The position numbers were made by a program, and so were the translations under genes. A stretch of DNA of 14,097 nucleotides from contig JAHFGU010000030.1 in the NCBI GenBank assembly GCA_023247285.1, positions 1 through 14,097 of the forward strand, given 5' to 3'. Source of the DNA: Candidatus Omnitrophota bacterium (GTDB lineage: Bacteria; Omnitrophota; Koll11; Aquiviventales; Aquiviventaceae). Below, piece by piece: positions 8,590 to 14,097 of this stretch; within the stretch, counting starts at the first letter, position 1; each line of letters begins with the position of its first letter. The notes below the pieces were generated by a model. That model saw only the letters and a list, made by a program, of their open reading frames with translations. It was not told the origin of the DNA and made no database searches.

Positions 8590-9120
8590 ATGGCGGACCA
8601 AGCAACCCTGGTGGTTATCAAGCCTGATGCGATGCAGCGCGGGCTGACCGGCGCTGTCTTAGCCCGCTTGGATACGCTGCAGCTAGAGATTATTGGGGCG
8701 AAAGTTATGCCGGTCAGCCAAGAGCTGGCCGAGGCGCACTATCAGCATATCCGCGAAAAGCCATTTTTCAGAGAAACCGTGGATCACCTGCGCGGGAAAT
8801 TGCACGGCGTGTCGGCGGTGTTGGCCTTCGTGTACTGGGGCCCGGATGCCGTGGAGCGGGTCCGTATGCTGACGGGTGCGACCAACCCCGAGAAGGCCGA
8901 TCCGCGATCCATCCGCGGTTCGCTGGGACGGATGACCACGAGCGGTTTGATGGAGAATGTGCTGCACACCTCGTCGGATCCGGCAGACGCGCAACGGGAA
9001 ATTCGGCTTTGGTTCAAGCCGCGCGAACTGCTTCGCGATCCAGGCTTCGCCATGCCGCAGGAATCTTCCAGCGCATGTTGCGGGCATCAGACGGCCGAAT
9101 CTCACGCACGGCGGAGATGA
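8590..9120 (+). CDS. ndk: Nucleoside diphosphate kinase, long variant
   Basis: 176 residues against about 140 for classical Ndk. The enzyme moves the gamma phosphate from ATP to other NDPs through a phospho-His. VVIKPDA with Lys11, Tyr51 and Phe59-Phe60, ATNPEKADPRSIRG, and the active-site ENVLHTSSDPADAQREI with His126 are in place. Residues about 67-83 (HLRGKLHGVSAVLAFVYWG) carry an insertion where the usual form has a short SGPVVAMVLEG. Such inserts occur in Ndk of several archaea and uncultured phyla, from memory. The 20-residue tail after FAMP is low complexity and may be an extension into yicC. ATG 8590 is one base after the parB stop; an in-frame TTG at 8572 is less likely. Catalysis should be intact. 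Confidence 0.93.
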   Translation: MADQATLVVIKPDAMQRGLTGAVLARLDTLQLEIIGAKVMPVSQELAEAHYQHIREKPFFRETVDHLRGKLHGVSAVLAFVYWGPDAVERVRMLTGATNPEKADPRSIRGSLGRMTTSGLMENVLHTSSDPADAQREIRLWFKPRELLRDPGFAMPQESSSACCGHQTAESHARRR

Positions 9121-10007
9121 CGTCCCGCAGCGTGCAGAGCATGACCGGGTACGGGCGGTCCAGCGCCAAAGCCCTGTTCGGTAGCGTCACGGTTGAGCTG
9201 CGCAGCACGAATCACCGGTACCTCGAAATCGAGCCCAGGTTGCCGAATGGCCTGGCCGGATGCGAAGGGCCGCTTGTCGAGTTGCTGCGCGAGCATGTCC
9301 GGCGCGGCCGCGTGGAGGTGCAGATTGCCGTGCACACGGATCGCTGGCACCGGCACCGCGTCACCTTCGATGAAGAGCTGGTGCGCCGCTACTACGGCGC
9401 ATTGAGCGGCCTCAAGGGGCGATTCGCACTGAAGGGCCCGATTATGCTCGAGCACCTTCTTGCGCTGCCGCAAGCGCTGTCGGTGACCGAGGAGCGCGTG
9501 CCCGCGGACCGGCTGTGGGCGACAGTCCAGCGCGCCGCTCGCGAAGCAGCGAAGGACTTGGTCCGTTCCCGCCGTCGAGAGGGCGCGAAACTGTCGACGG
9601 ATATCCGGCGCCAGCTTCGGGAGATCGAGCGGCACCTGCGCGCGATCCAGCGGCGGCTGCCCAAAGCGCTGGCGCAGCAGCGGCGGCGATTGCGGGAACG
9701 CCTGCTGGAACTCATTGGCCCGAACGCCGCGGGCTCCTCGTCGCAGATCGAGCAGGCGGCGGCCCTGGCGAAGGATGCCGACGTCAACGAAGAGCTGGTA
9801 CGGTTGGCCAGCCACCTCGCCTATGTGCGGCAGACCTTGGGTGAGGCGCAACCAATCGGCAAGCGCTTGGATTTCATCGCGCAGGAGTTGATGCGCGAAG
9901 CCAACACGACCGGCGCGAAAGTGAATGATCCTGAGGCGGCCCAGCACGTCGTCGAACTGAAGAGCTGCATCGAGAAGATCCGCGAGCAGGTGCAGAACCT
10001 GGAATGA
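9117..10007 (+). CDS. yicC: YicC family endoribonuclease-type protein
   Basis: 296 residues. The N-terminal signature SMTGYGR is at 8-14, followed by ELRSTNHRYLEIEPRLP, a middle region of basic helices (about 140-215), and the C-terminal DUF1732 block QTLGEAQPIGKRLDFIAQELMREANTTGAKV...VELKSCIEKIREQVQN. YicC/YloC proteins are reported to act in RNA decay. An open frame extends upstream to 9009, but that would lie inside ndk and precede the family start. ATG 9117 overlaps the ndk stop as ATGA and gives the usual length. GGAG lies directly against the ATG, too close for a normal ribosome site, so coupling to ndk is likely. It is the first gene of a yicC-remA-gmk-rpoZ-coaBC cluster. Confidence 0.93.
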   Translation: MTSRSVQSMTGYGRSSAKALFGSVTVELRSTNHRYLEIEPRLPNGLAGCEGPLVELLREHVRRGRVEVQIAVHTDRWHRHRVTFDEELVRRYYGALSGLKGRFALKGPIMLEHLLALPQALSVTEERVPADRLWATVQRAAREAAKDLVRSRRREGAKLSTDIRRQLREIERHLRAIQRRLPKALAQQRRRLRERLLELIGPNAAGSSSQIEQAAALAKDADVNEELVRLASHLAYVRQTLGEAQPIGKRLDFIAQELMREANTTGAKVNDPEAAQHVVELKSCIEKIREQVQNLE

Positions 10008-10109
10008 TCCCACCACCTGCCGGGGGCTGCCGCAGGCAGCCGGTTCCCGGTGACTGTGGGATTGACGCGAGGGAACCCGGCCCTGCGGGCCGCCGACAGA
10101 TGGTGGGAT
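10007..10109 (+). promoter_or_regulatory. Cloverleaf-like structured element between yicC and remA
   Basis: 103 bases from the last base of the yicC stop to the remA ATG. The outer arms ATCCCACCA (10007-10015) and TGGTGGGAT (10101-10109) are perfectly complementary. They continue, across single C-A mismatches, through CTG/CAG (10017-10019/10097-10099) and CGG/CCG (10021-10023/10093-10095). Inside are three consecutive hairpins: GGCTGCC/GGCAGCC (10025-10041, loop GCA), GGTTCCC/GGGAACC (10042-10077, 22-base loop) and GGCCC/GGGCC (10079-10091, loop TGC). The 3' arm covers GGTGGG and part of the remA start codon. I recognise no known family; it could be a cis-acting RNA or a mobile palindromic repeat. 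Confidence 0.6.
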
Positions 10110-10353
10110 GACGCTGGTCAACGTGGGATTCGATAACGCGGTCTCCGCCGAGCGCGTCGTCGCCGTCGTCTCCGCGGATCCCTCGCCGGTCAAGCGGCTG
10201 CGCGAAGCCGCCAACCGGCGGCAGAAACTCATCGACGCCACCAACGGACGTCGGACACGCACCGTGATCGTCACCGATTCCGACCATGTCGTGCTCTCCA
10301 GCCTCCAGCCTGCGACGATCGCCGAGCGGCTGGCCGCGCTGAAGAGCGGATGA
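10108..10353 (+). CDS. remA: RemA family DNA-binding regulator (DUF370)
   Basis: 81 residues, very close to Bacillus RemA in length and pattern: [31 protein letters not shown], then [35 protein letters not shown]. The GRRTR box and the D-S-D-HV..S..QP.T motif are family hallmarks. RemA forms rings that wrap DNA and, in Bacillus, activates biofilm matrix and osmoprotection genes; a role here is unknown. The position between yicC and gmk is the conserved one. The ATG lies in the 3' arm of the structured element, with GGTGGG immediately before it instead of a normally spaced ribosome site. It overlaps gmk as ATGA. A second family member is encoded next to gyrB. Confidence 0.95.
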   Translation: MTLVNVGFDNAVSAERVVAVVSADPSPVKRLREAANRRQKLIDATNGRRTRTVIVTDSDHVVLSSLQPATIAERLAALKSG

Positions 10354-11018
10354 GGCGACGAGGGGCGCGCCCTCAACGGTTCGTTCGCGCGGGGATGGCC
10401 GCGCCGCGGGCGGAACGACGGCATGGGCTGGTATTCGTCGTTTCGAGCCCTTCAGGTGGCGGCAAAACCACCGTGGTCAGCCGTCTGCGCCGGCGAATCC
10501 ATCAGCTGGTACGCTCCGTGTCCGTGACGACGAGGGCGCCGCGGCCCGGCGAGCGGCAAGGGCGCGATTACCGCTTTGTGACGCGGGAGACGTTCCGGCA
10601 GCTGCGGCGCGAGGGGCGGCTGCTAGAATGGGCTCGCGTGCACGGCGCCTGGTACGGGACGCCGAAGCATCCGGTCCTCGCGTCGCTGCGCTGCGGCCGC
10701 GACGTGATGCTGAGCATCGACGTGCAGGGCGCGCGCCAGGTGCGCCGCGCGCTCGGGGCGCAGGCGGTGCTGGTTTTCCTTGTGCCGCCGTCGCTGCGGC
10801 GCTTGCGCCAGCGGCTGCTTGGGCGGCGCACCGAGACGCCAACGGCCATTCGGCGTCGCCTGGCGGCGGCCCGCCGCGAGTTGGCCTGCGCGGCCTGGTA
10901 TGACTATAGCGTGGTCAATGATCGCTTAGAACACGCGGTCCGCGACGTGCAGGCGATTATCACGGCCGAACGCGACCGTACGAAAGGAGTGAGGAGGTAT
11001 GGCGCAAGTCCCGATTGA
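10350..11018 (+). CDS. gmk: Guanylate kinase
   Basis: 222 residues from ATG 10350 (overlapping the remA stop) or 207 from ATG 10395, the latter nearer the usual 205. The enzyme phosphorylates GMP to GDP with ATP. The P-loop is [10 protein letters not shown] (32-41), with Gly where Ala is common. The GMP-binding [53 protein letters not shown] and the C-terminal [14 protein letters not shown] region follow in order. The protein is extremely Arg-rich. Its last 20 bases overlap rpoZ. Gmk feeds GDP to the downstream Ndk reaction. The identity is firm; the start is open between the two ATGs. Confidence 0.95.
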   Translation: MRRRGARPQRFVRAGMAAPRAERRHGLVFVVSSPSGGGKTTVVSRLRRRIHQLVRSVSVTTRAPRPGERQGRDYRFVTRETFRQLRREGRLLEWARVHGAWYGTPKHPVLASLRCGRDVMLSIDVQGARQVRRALGAQAVLVFLVPPSLRRLRQRLLGRRTETPTAIRRRLAAARRELACAAWYDYSVVNDRLEHAVRDVQAIITAERDRTKGVRRYGASPD

Positions 11019-11256
11019 AGAGCTCTTGCAGCGCAGCGGCAGCATCTACCGGCTGGTGATCTTGGCCGCGCGCCGCGCGAAGGAGTTGGCGGGGGGCGCC
11101 CCCCCGCTGGTGCAGACGCCGCATCGCAAGGCGACGTCGATTGCGCTGGAGGAAATTCTCCAAGGCAAAGTCCTGTATAAGGAACCTAACGCGCCGGCGG
11201 GCAAGAAGGGTCGGACGGCGAAGGTGAAAGGGGAGAAAAAGGCGAGGGCCGCATGA
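10999..11256 (+). CDS. rpoZ: RNA polymerase omega subunit
   Basis: 85 residues. Omega assists beta' folding and RNA polymerase assembly, and is part of a ppGpp site in some bacteria. The family core is visible: LQRSGSIYRLVILAARRAKEL, then PHRKATSIALEEILQGKVLY. The end is a Lys/Ala-rich tail. Two good purine tracts precede ATG 10999: AAAGGAG nine bases away and AGGAGG one base away. The gene overlaps the 3' end of gmk by 20 bases and coaC by four (ATGA), matching the usual gmk-rpoZ-coaBC order. Confidence 0.93.
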   Translation: MAQVPIEELLQRSGSIYRLVILAARRAKELAGGAPPLVQTPHRKATSIALEEILQGKVLYKEPNAPAGKKGRTAKVKGEKKARAA

Positions 11257-11900
11257 CGAATGCACCCGAGGTAGTGCTGGGCATTACCGGATCCATCGGG
11301 GCGTACAAGGCGGGGGATCTGGTCCGGCAGCTCCGCGAGGCCGGCTACGCGGTGACGTGCGTGTTGACCCAGCGAGCCACGCGGTTCATCGCGCCGACCA
11401 CGCTCCAGGCGCTCTCTGACCGCAAGGCGTACACGGACTTGTTCGAAGCGGATGGCCCGCACATCTTGCACACGACGCTCGCCGACCATGCGCGGCTGGT
11501 GCTTGTAGCGCCGGCGACGGCCAACATCATCGGGAAATTTGCCAACGGGCTCGCCGATGATCTGCTGTCGTGCATCCTCCTGGCGACTCGCGCGAAGCTG
11601 CTGTTCGCGCCGGCCATGAACGTCAACATGTGGCAGCACCCGACGGTGCAGCGGAACGTGACGGCGCTGAAGCGTCTTGGCGTGCGCTTCATCGGGCCGG
11701 ATGTCGGCAAGCTGGCGTGCGGCTACGAGGCGATCGGCCATTTGGCCGAGACCGAGGAGATCGTGCGAGCGGCCAAGCAGCTCGTCCCGGTCCTTGGCGC
11801 CCCGGCACCAGCCGCGGTCTTGAGGCCGGCGCCCAAGCCGTCGGCCCGCCGGCCCGCGCCGAAACGAACAGCGAAAAAATCGGCCAAGCGAAAGCGCTAG
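11253..11900 (+). CDS. coaC: Phosphopantothenoylcysteine decarboxylase (CoaC)
   Basis: 215 residues. FMN enzyme that decarboxylates 4'-phosphopantothenoylcysteine in CoA synthesis. LGITGSIGAYKAGDLVRQL (about 9-27) is the flavoprotein start. His73 in the ILHTTLADHA block aligns with the catalytic His of E. coli CoaBC. APATANIIGKFANGLADDLLS, PAMN (120-123) with MWQHPTVQRN, and the substrate-lid GKLACG with Cys156 follow. In most bacteria this domain is fused to CoaB; here a stop follows a 35-residue Ala/Pro/Lys/Arg tail, and CoaB starts 12 bases later as a separate frame. All catalytic residues I can place are present. Confidence 0.94.
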   Translation: MTNAPEVVLGITGSIGAYKAGDLVRQLREAGYAVTCVLTQRATRFIAPTTLQALSDRKAYTDLFEADGPHILHTTLADHARLVLVAPATANIIGKFANGLADDLLSCILLATRAKLLFAPAMNVNMWQHPTVQRNVTALKRLGVRFIGPDVGKLACGYEAIGHLAETEEIVRAAKQLVPVLGAPAPAAVLRPAPKPSARRPAPKRTAKKSAKRKR

Positions 11901-11912
11901 CTGCATTCACGG

Positions 11913-12659
11913 ATGCGGCGTGCGCCGGATGGCCCTCATCATAGCCCGGGCGCTGGCGTTGGCCCCCGGCGCGGAAAACAGCGCCTACGGCTGCTCATCA
12001 CCGCTGGTCCCACGCGGGAGCCGATCGACGCCGTGAGGTTCATTTCCAATTATTCCACCGGCTATCTTGGCTCCCGGCTGGCTGCTGAGGCGATCCGGCG
12101 CGGGCATCGCGTCACCATCCTGAGCGGACCGGTTTCTGAAGCGCTGCCTTCGAACGTCAAGCGCGTCGACATTGAAACGGCGGCCGAGCTAGAGCATGCC
12201 GCGCGCCGCCATGCGCCCTCAGCCGATGCCATCATCATGGCGGCTGCCGTGGCGGATTTTAGACCGACGCGTCGGATTCTACGCAAGCTCAGGCGCCGCC
12301 ATGCGCTGGCATTGCAGTTGAGGCCAACGCCGGATATCATCGGCCGACTACCACGCCGTCCCGGCCAGCTTCGTGTGGGCTTCGCCGTCGAGTCCGGACG
12401 GGTGCTCGCCAGGGCCACAGATAAGCTACGGGCTAAACGGTTGGATCTGCTCGTGGCGCAGCAGCTTGCTGGCGGCGGAAGCGCCGGTTCGCCATTTGGT
12501 CGAGTGGACGTTCAGGGCTGGTTGTTGGAACGTTCGCCTCGTGCAGCTGGGCGGCCGCACGTTACCCCGCTGGGGAGGATCGGGAAGCCTCAACTAGCCC
12601 GGGCGCTCCTTGACAAAATAGAGGCGCTCTGCTACGGTCAACCAGGGCAAATCGCATGA
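11913..12659 (+). CDS. coaB: Phosphopantothenate-cysteine ligase (CoaB), separate
   Basis: 248 residues. CTP-dependent ligase that joins Cys to phosphopantothenate. The core starts at [24 protein letters not shown], with Asn46 aligning to the Asn of E. coli [31 protein letters not shown] and [13 protein letters not shown] follow. The usual Lys-rich KIKK reads ILRKLRRR here, and the conserved ND of the ANDV stretch is QQ (VAQQLA, 183-184), a weak spot to check. The first 26 residues before LLITAG are odd and may not be translated, but no ATG or GTG lies nearer in frame. No clear ribosome site is seen at ATG 11913. It overlaps the pseudopilin gene as ATGA. Confidence 0.9.
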   Translation: MRRAPDGPHHSPGAGVGPRRGKQRLRLLITAGPTREPIDAVRFISNYSTGYLGSRLAAEAIRRGHRVTILSGPVSEALPSNVKRVDIETAAELEHAARRHAPSADAIIMAAAVADFRPTRRILRKLRRRHALALQLRPTPDIIGRLPRRPGQLRVGFAVESGRVLARATDKLRAKRLDLLVAQQLAGGGSAGSPFGRVDVQGWLLERSPRAAGRPHVTPLGRIGKPQLARALLDKIEALCYGQPGQIA

Positions 12660-13108
12660 CGCAGCTTCTTCGTAAGGACCGATCCAGCTTCACGTTAGTG
12701 GAATTGCTTGTCGTCATCGCGATTATCGGCATTCTGGTTGGATTTCTGGCGCCTGGCGCCATGAAGCTTCGGGAGAAAGCCCGGCGCTCCAAGTGCCAGA
12801 ACAACCTGAAGCAGATCTACTACGCCATCTCGCAGTACCGGGACGACCACAACGAGCGGTATCCGGACTCGCTGGACGCGCTCTACGATCAGTACATCGA
12901 CGATCTGCAGGTCTTCAAGTGTCCTTCCTCTGCGAGCCCGGTGCCGGCATCGCCCTCAGCCGGGGACTATGAGTACCACGCCGGCCTCTCCCCGGCGGCC
13001 GGCTCGACGGTGGCTGTGGCGGAGGACAAGTCCGGCAACCATCCGGACGGCGTCAACATCCTGCGCGTCGGCGGCCACGTAGATTTTGAGTCCAGCAAGA
13101 GCAAGTAA
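12656..13108 (+). CDS. Type II secretion/type IV pilin-like pseudopilin, H-X9-DG type
   Basis: 150 residues. The N-terminal methylation motif is [21 protein letters not shown]: Phe12 is +1 and Glu16 is the expected +5 Glu. Position -1 is Ser11 instead of Gly. A hydrophobic helix of about 20 residues follows, then the globular [39 protein letters not shown], typical of short pseudopilins in PVC-side bacteria. The end [17 protein letters not shown] resembles the H-X9-DG tail, with His129, nine residues, then GG at 139-140 where DG is usual. Probably exported and prepilin-peptidase processed; the substrate and machine are unknown. It overlaps coaB by four bases but is functionally unrelated. Confidence 0.85.
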   Translation: MTQLLRKDRSSFTLVELLVVIAIIGILVGFLAPGAMKLREKARRSKCQNNLKQIYYAISQYRDDHNERYPDSLDALYDQYIDDLQVFKCPSSASPVPASPSAGDYEYHAGLSPAAGSTVAVAEDKSGNHPDGVNILRVGGHVDFESSKSK

Positions 13109-13208
13109 GCCGTGCGCCGTGTCGGCGATGCCTCGCGCCAGCGCCCCCTCGTCCGTTACGGCCTCCCTGCGTTTTTGAGATAAACTGGTCGTATGTGCGA
13201 GCCGCGAC

Positions 13209-13285
13209 GGCGACGTAGCCAAGTGGTCCAAGGCGGCGGTCTGCAAAACCGCTATTCACCGGTTCGAATCCGGTCGTCGCCTCCA
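13209..13285 (+). tRNA. trnC: tRNA-Cys (GCA), CCA encoded
   Basis: Acceptor stem GGCGACG (13209-13215) pairs with CGTCGCC (13275-13281). The anticodon stem GCGGT/ACCGC holds loop CTGCAAA with anticodon GCA. The T arm is ACCGG-TTCGAAT-CCGGT. Base 73 is T, the Cys identity discriminator, followed by an encoded CCA. D-loop GCC...GGC is present. Confidence 0.97.
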
Positions 13286-13398
13286 TTTCATAATGGGTGT
13301 CTTATCGAGCGCAATCGGATTCCGCGGTAGGTAGAGACGATAATCCGGATTTCACCGGCGGGTTGTTCAAGGAAAAGCGTGATTTTCGATACGAATGT

Positions 13399-13482
13399 GC
13401 CGGGGTGGCTAAACTGGCAAAAGCGCTGGACTTAAAATCCGGTGCCCGAAAGGGCTTGTGGGTTCGACTCCCACCCCCGGCA
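13399..13482 (+). tRNA. trnL: tRNA-Leu (TAA)
   Basis: Acceptor stem GCCGGGG (13399-13405) pairs with CCCCGGC (13475-13481), with A73. The anticodon stem CTGGA/TCCGG holds CTTAAAA with anticodon TAA, reading UUA/UUG. A long variable arm (GCCCGAAAGGGC) marks a class II tRNA. CCA is not encoded (ATCT follows). Confidence 0.96.
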
Positions 13483-13498
13483 TCTGAACGCAACTATC

Positions 13499-13572
13499 GG
13501 GCGGTTAGCTCAGCTGGTTAGAGCACCACGTTGACATCGTGGGGGTCAGAGGTTCAAGTCCTCTACCGCCCA
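13499..13572 (+). tRNA. trnV: tRNA-Val (GAC)
   Basis: Acceptor stem GGGCGGT (13499-13505) pairs with ACCGCCC (13565-13571), with A73. The anticodon stem CCACG/CGTGG holds TTGACAT with anticodon GAC, reading GUC/GUU. The T arm is AGAGG-TTCAAGT-CCTCT. CCA is not encoded; a T5 run follows and may help end transcription. Confidence 0.96.
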
Positions 13573-13606
13573 TTTTTCTACAGGTTGAGAGGAAATTCGA
13601 ACCGGG

Positions 13607-13623
13607 AAAGTGCCAGGCACTTT
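13607..13623. repeat. Perfect palindrome before thrS
   Basis: AAAGTGCC-A-GGCACTTT: 8-base arms around one A, ending two bases before the thrS ATG at 13626. Palindromes with a GTGCC/GGCAC core resemble REP elements linked to RAYT transposases in other genomes (recalled, not checked). Other copies in this window were not seen. Confidence 0.6.
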
Positions 13624-13625
13624 GA

Positions 13626-14097
13626 ATGGGACGCGCGGGAAAATCTGAGGAACTGAAAGCCAGGGATCCGCTGTACGCGCTGCGGCACAGCGCCGCGCAC
13701 GTGATGGCGCAGGCGGTTCGCCGGCTCTATCCGGAGGCGAAGCTGGCCATCGGGCCGCCCATCGACGACGGCTTCTACTATGACCTGGATCTGCCGGTCA
13801 AGTTGACCAATGAGGACCTGCCGAAAATCGAAGCGGAGATGGCCAAGGTCATTAAGGAGAACCATGCGTTTCGGCAGTCGTTCATGACCAAACCGGAGGC
13901 GCTCGCCTACTTCGGCCAGCGGGGCGAGCGATTCAAGCGCGAACTCATCGAGGCGCTGCCGGATAGCCGCGTGTCTATTTATACCGACGGGGAATTCGCG
14001 GATCTGTGCCAGGGCCCGCACGTTCCATCGACCGGCGAGGTGAAGGCGTTCAAGCTGCTCACCGTCGCCGGCGCGTACTGGCGCGGGGACGAGCGGC
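13626..14097 (+). CDS. thrS: Threonyl-tRNA synthetase, TGS-less, 3' end cut by window edge
   Basis: 157 codons are present before the edge. The protein begins only 14 residues before the editing domain: LYALRHSAAHVMAQAVRRLYPEAKLAIGPPIDDGFYYD, with the HSAAHV zinc-like His pair. DLCQGPHVPSTGEVKAFKLLTVAGAYWRGDE, the second core of the editing site, follows. Standard ThrRS has an N-terminal TGS domain of about 60 residues before this; there is none here. An in-frame TGA at 13623-13625 directly before the ATG excludes an extension. The catalytic core lies beyond the window. No Shine-Dalgarno sequence is visible, and a palindrome ends two bases upstream. It follows the tRNA cluster, and no T-box leader fits in the gap. 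Confidence 0.93.
   Translation, partial: MGRAGKSEELKARDPLYALRHSAAHVMAQAVRRLYPEAKLAIGPPIDDGFYYDLDLPVKLTNEDLPKIEAEMAKVIKENHAFRQSFMTKPEALAYFGQRGERFKRELIEALPDSRVSIYTDGEFADLCQGPHVPSTGEVKAFKLLTVAGAYWRGDER

Noticed and set aside
9009..9116. Upstream extension of yicC
   Set aside because: It lies inside ndk, and the YicC signature SMTGYGR begins only eight residues after ATG 9117.
10007..10109. tRNA or tRNA-like gene
   Set aside because: The fold looks like a cloverleaf, but arm lengths, anticodon loop and T-loop bases do not fit a tRNA.
9102..10424. Long open frame of 440 codons on the minus strand opposite yicC
   Set aside because: It is antisense to clear yicC and remA genes; GC-rich DNA leaves open frames by chance and no domain is visible.
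11929..12010. Alternative reading frame at the coaB start
   Set aside because: ATG 11929 is out of frame with CoaB and gives no recognisable protein.
13115..13127. Terminator after the pseudopilin gene
   Set aside because: CGCCG-TGT-CGGCG is a short hairpin without a following T run.
13121..13200. Promoter for the tRNA cluster
   Set aside because: TTGAGA, GATAAA and TATG pieces are present, but no pair has acceptable spacing and match.
13286..13398. Extra gene or RNA between tRNA-Cys and tRNA-Leu
   Set aside because: Only partial echoes such as AATCGGATT and AATCCGGATT are seen, with no stem or frame to support a feature.

Overview
The window looks like the replication-origin neighbourhood of a bacterial chromosome, in the old, widely shared order gyrB-remB-dciA-dnaN-dnaA (all on the minus strand) | rpmH-rnpA-yidD-yidC-parA-parB (all on the plus strand). 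The two arms diverge from a short dnaA/rpmH intergenic region with back-to-back sigma70-type promoters and a cluster of DnaA boxes. The DNA is mostly GC-rich (gyrB, ndk-coaB), with a sharp AT-rich island inside yidC. gyrB and thrS are cut by the window edges.

Layout. 1-3059 (minus): gyrB (3' end missing), a RemB-type DUF370 protein, DciA (helicase loader, DUF721) and dnaN. recF and rlbA, which often lie between dnaN and gyrB, are absent here. 3158-4516 (minus): dnaA. 4500-4640: DnaA boxes and divergent promoters. 4639-6837 (plus): rpmH, rnpA, yidD, yidC (ribosome, RNase P and membrane insertion). 6838-8588: a parS site inside the parA promoter region, then parA and parB. 8590-13108: ndk, yicC, a 103-nt highly structured intergenic element, remA, gmk, rpoZ, separate coaC and coaB, and a pseudopilin. 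This block resembles the yicC-remA-gmk-rpoZ-coaBC cluster of Firmicutes and other phyla. 13209-13572: tRNA-Cys, tRNA-Leu and tRNA-Val. 13626-end: thrS without its TGS domain. Many neighbouring genes overlap by ATGA or a few bases, so much of the plus strand is probably translationally coupled. No stretch longer than 300 bases lacks a gene.

Organism. Two RemA-family proteins, DciA beside dnaN, an Ndk with an inserted HLRGKLH-type loop, and a short H-X9-DG-like pseudopilin suggest an uncultured Gram-negative-type lineage. Omnitrophota or a related PVC-side phylum is my best guess, but this is inference and not proven by the sequence.

How the genes work together. DnaA, DnaN, DciA and GyrB start and support replication, and ParA/ParB/parS segregate the new origins. 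RpmH, RnpA, YidD and YidC serve translation, tRNA processing and membrane insertion. Gmk, Ndk and CoaB/CoaC serve nucleotide and coenzyme A supply. RpoZ and RemA act in transcription or DNA organisation. There is no phage, CRISPR, transposase or defence gene. The most unusual items are the cloverleaf-like element spanning the yicC stop to the remA start, rpmH and parA with the -10 element six bases before the ATG, the duplicated parS-like 20-mer, the AT island in yidC and the missing conserved Arg in YidC.
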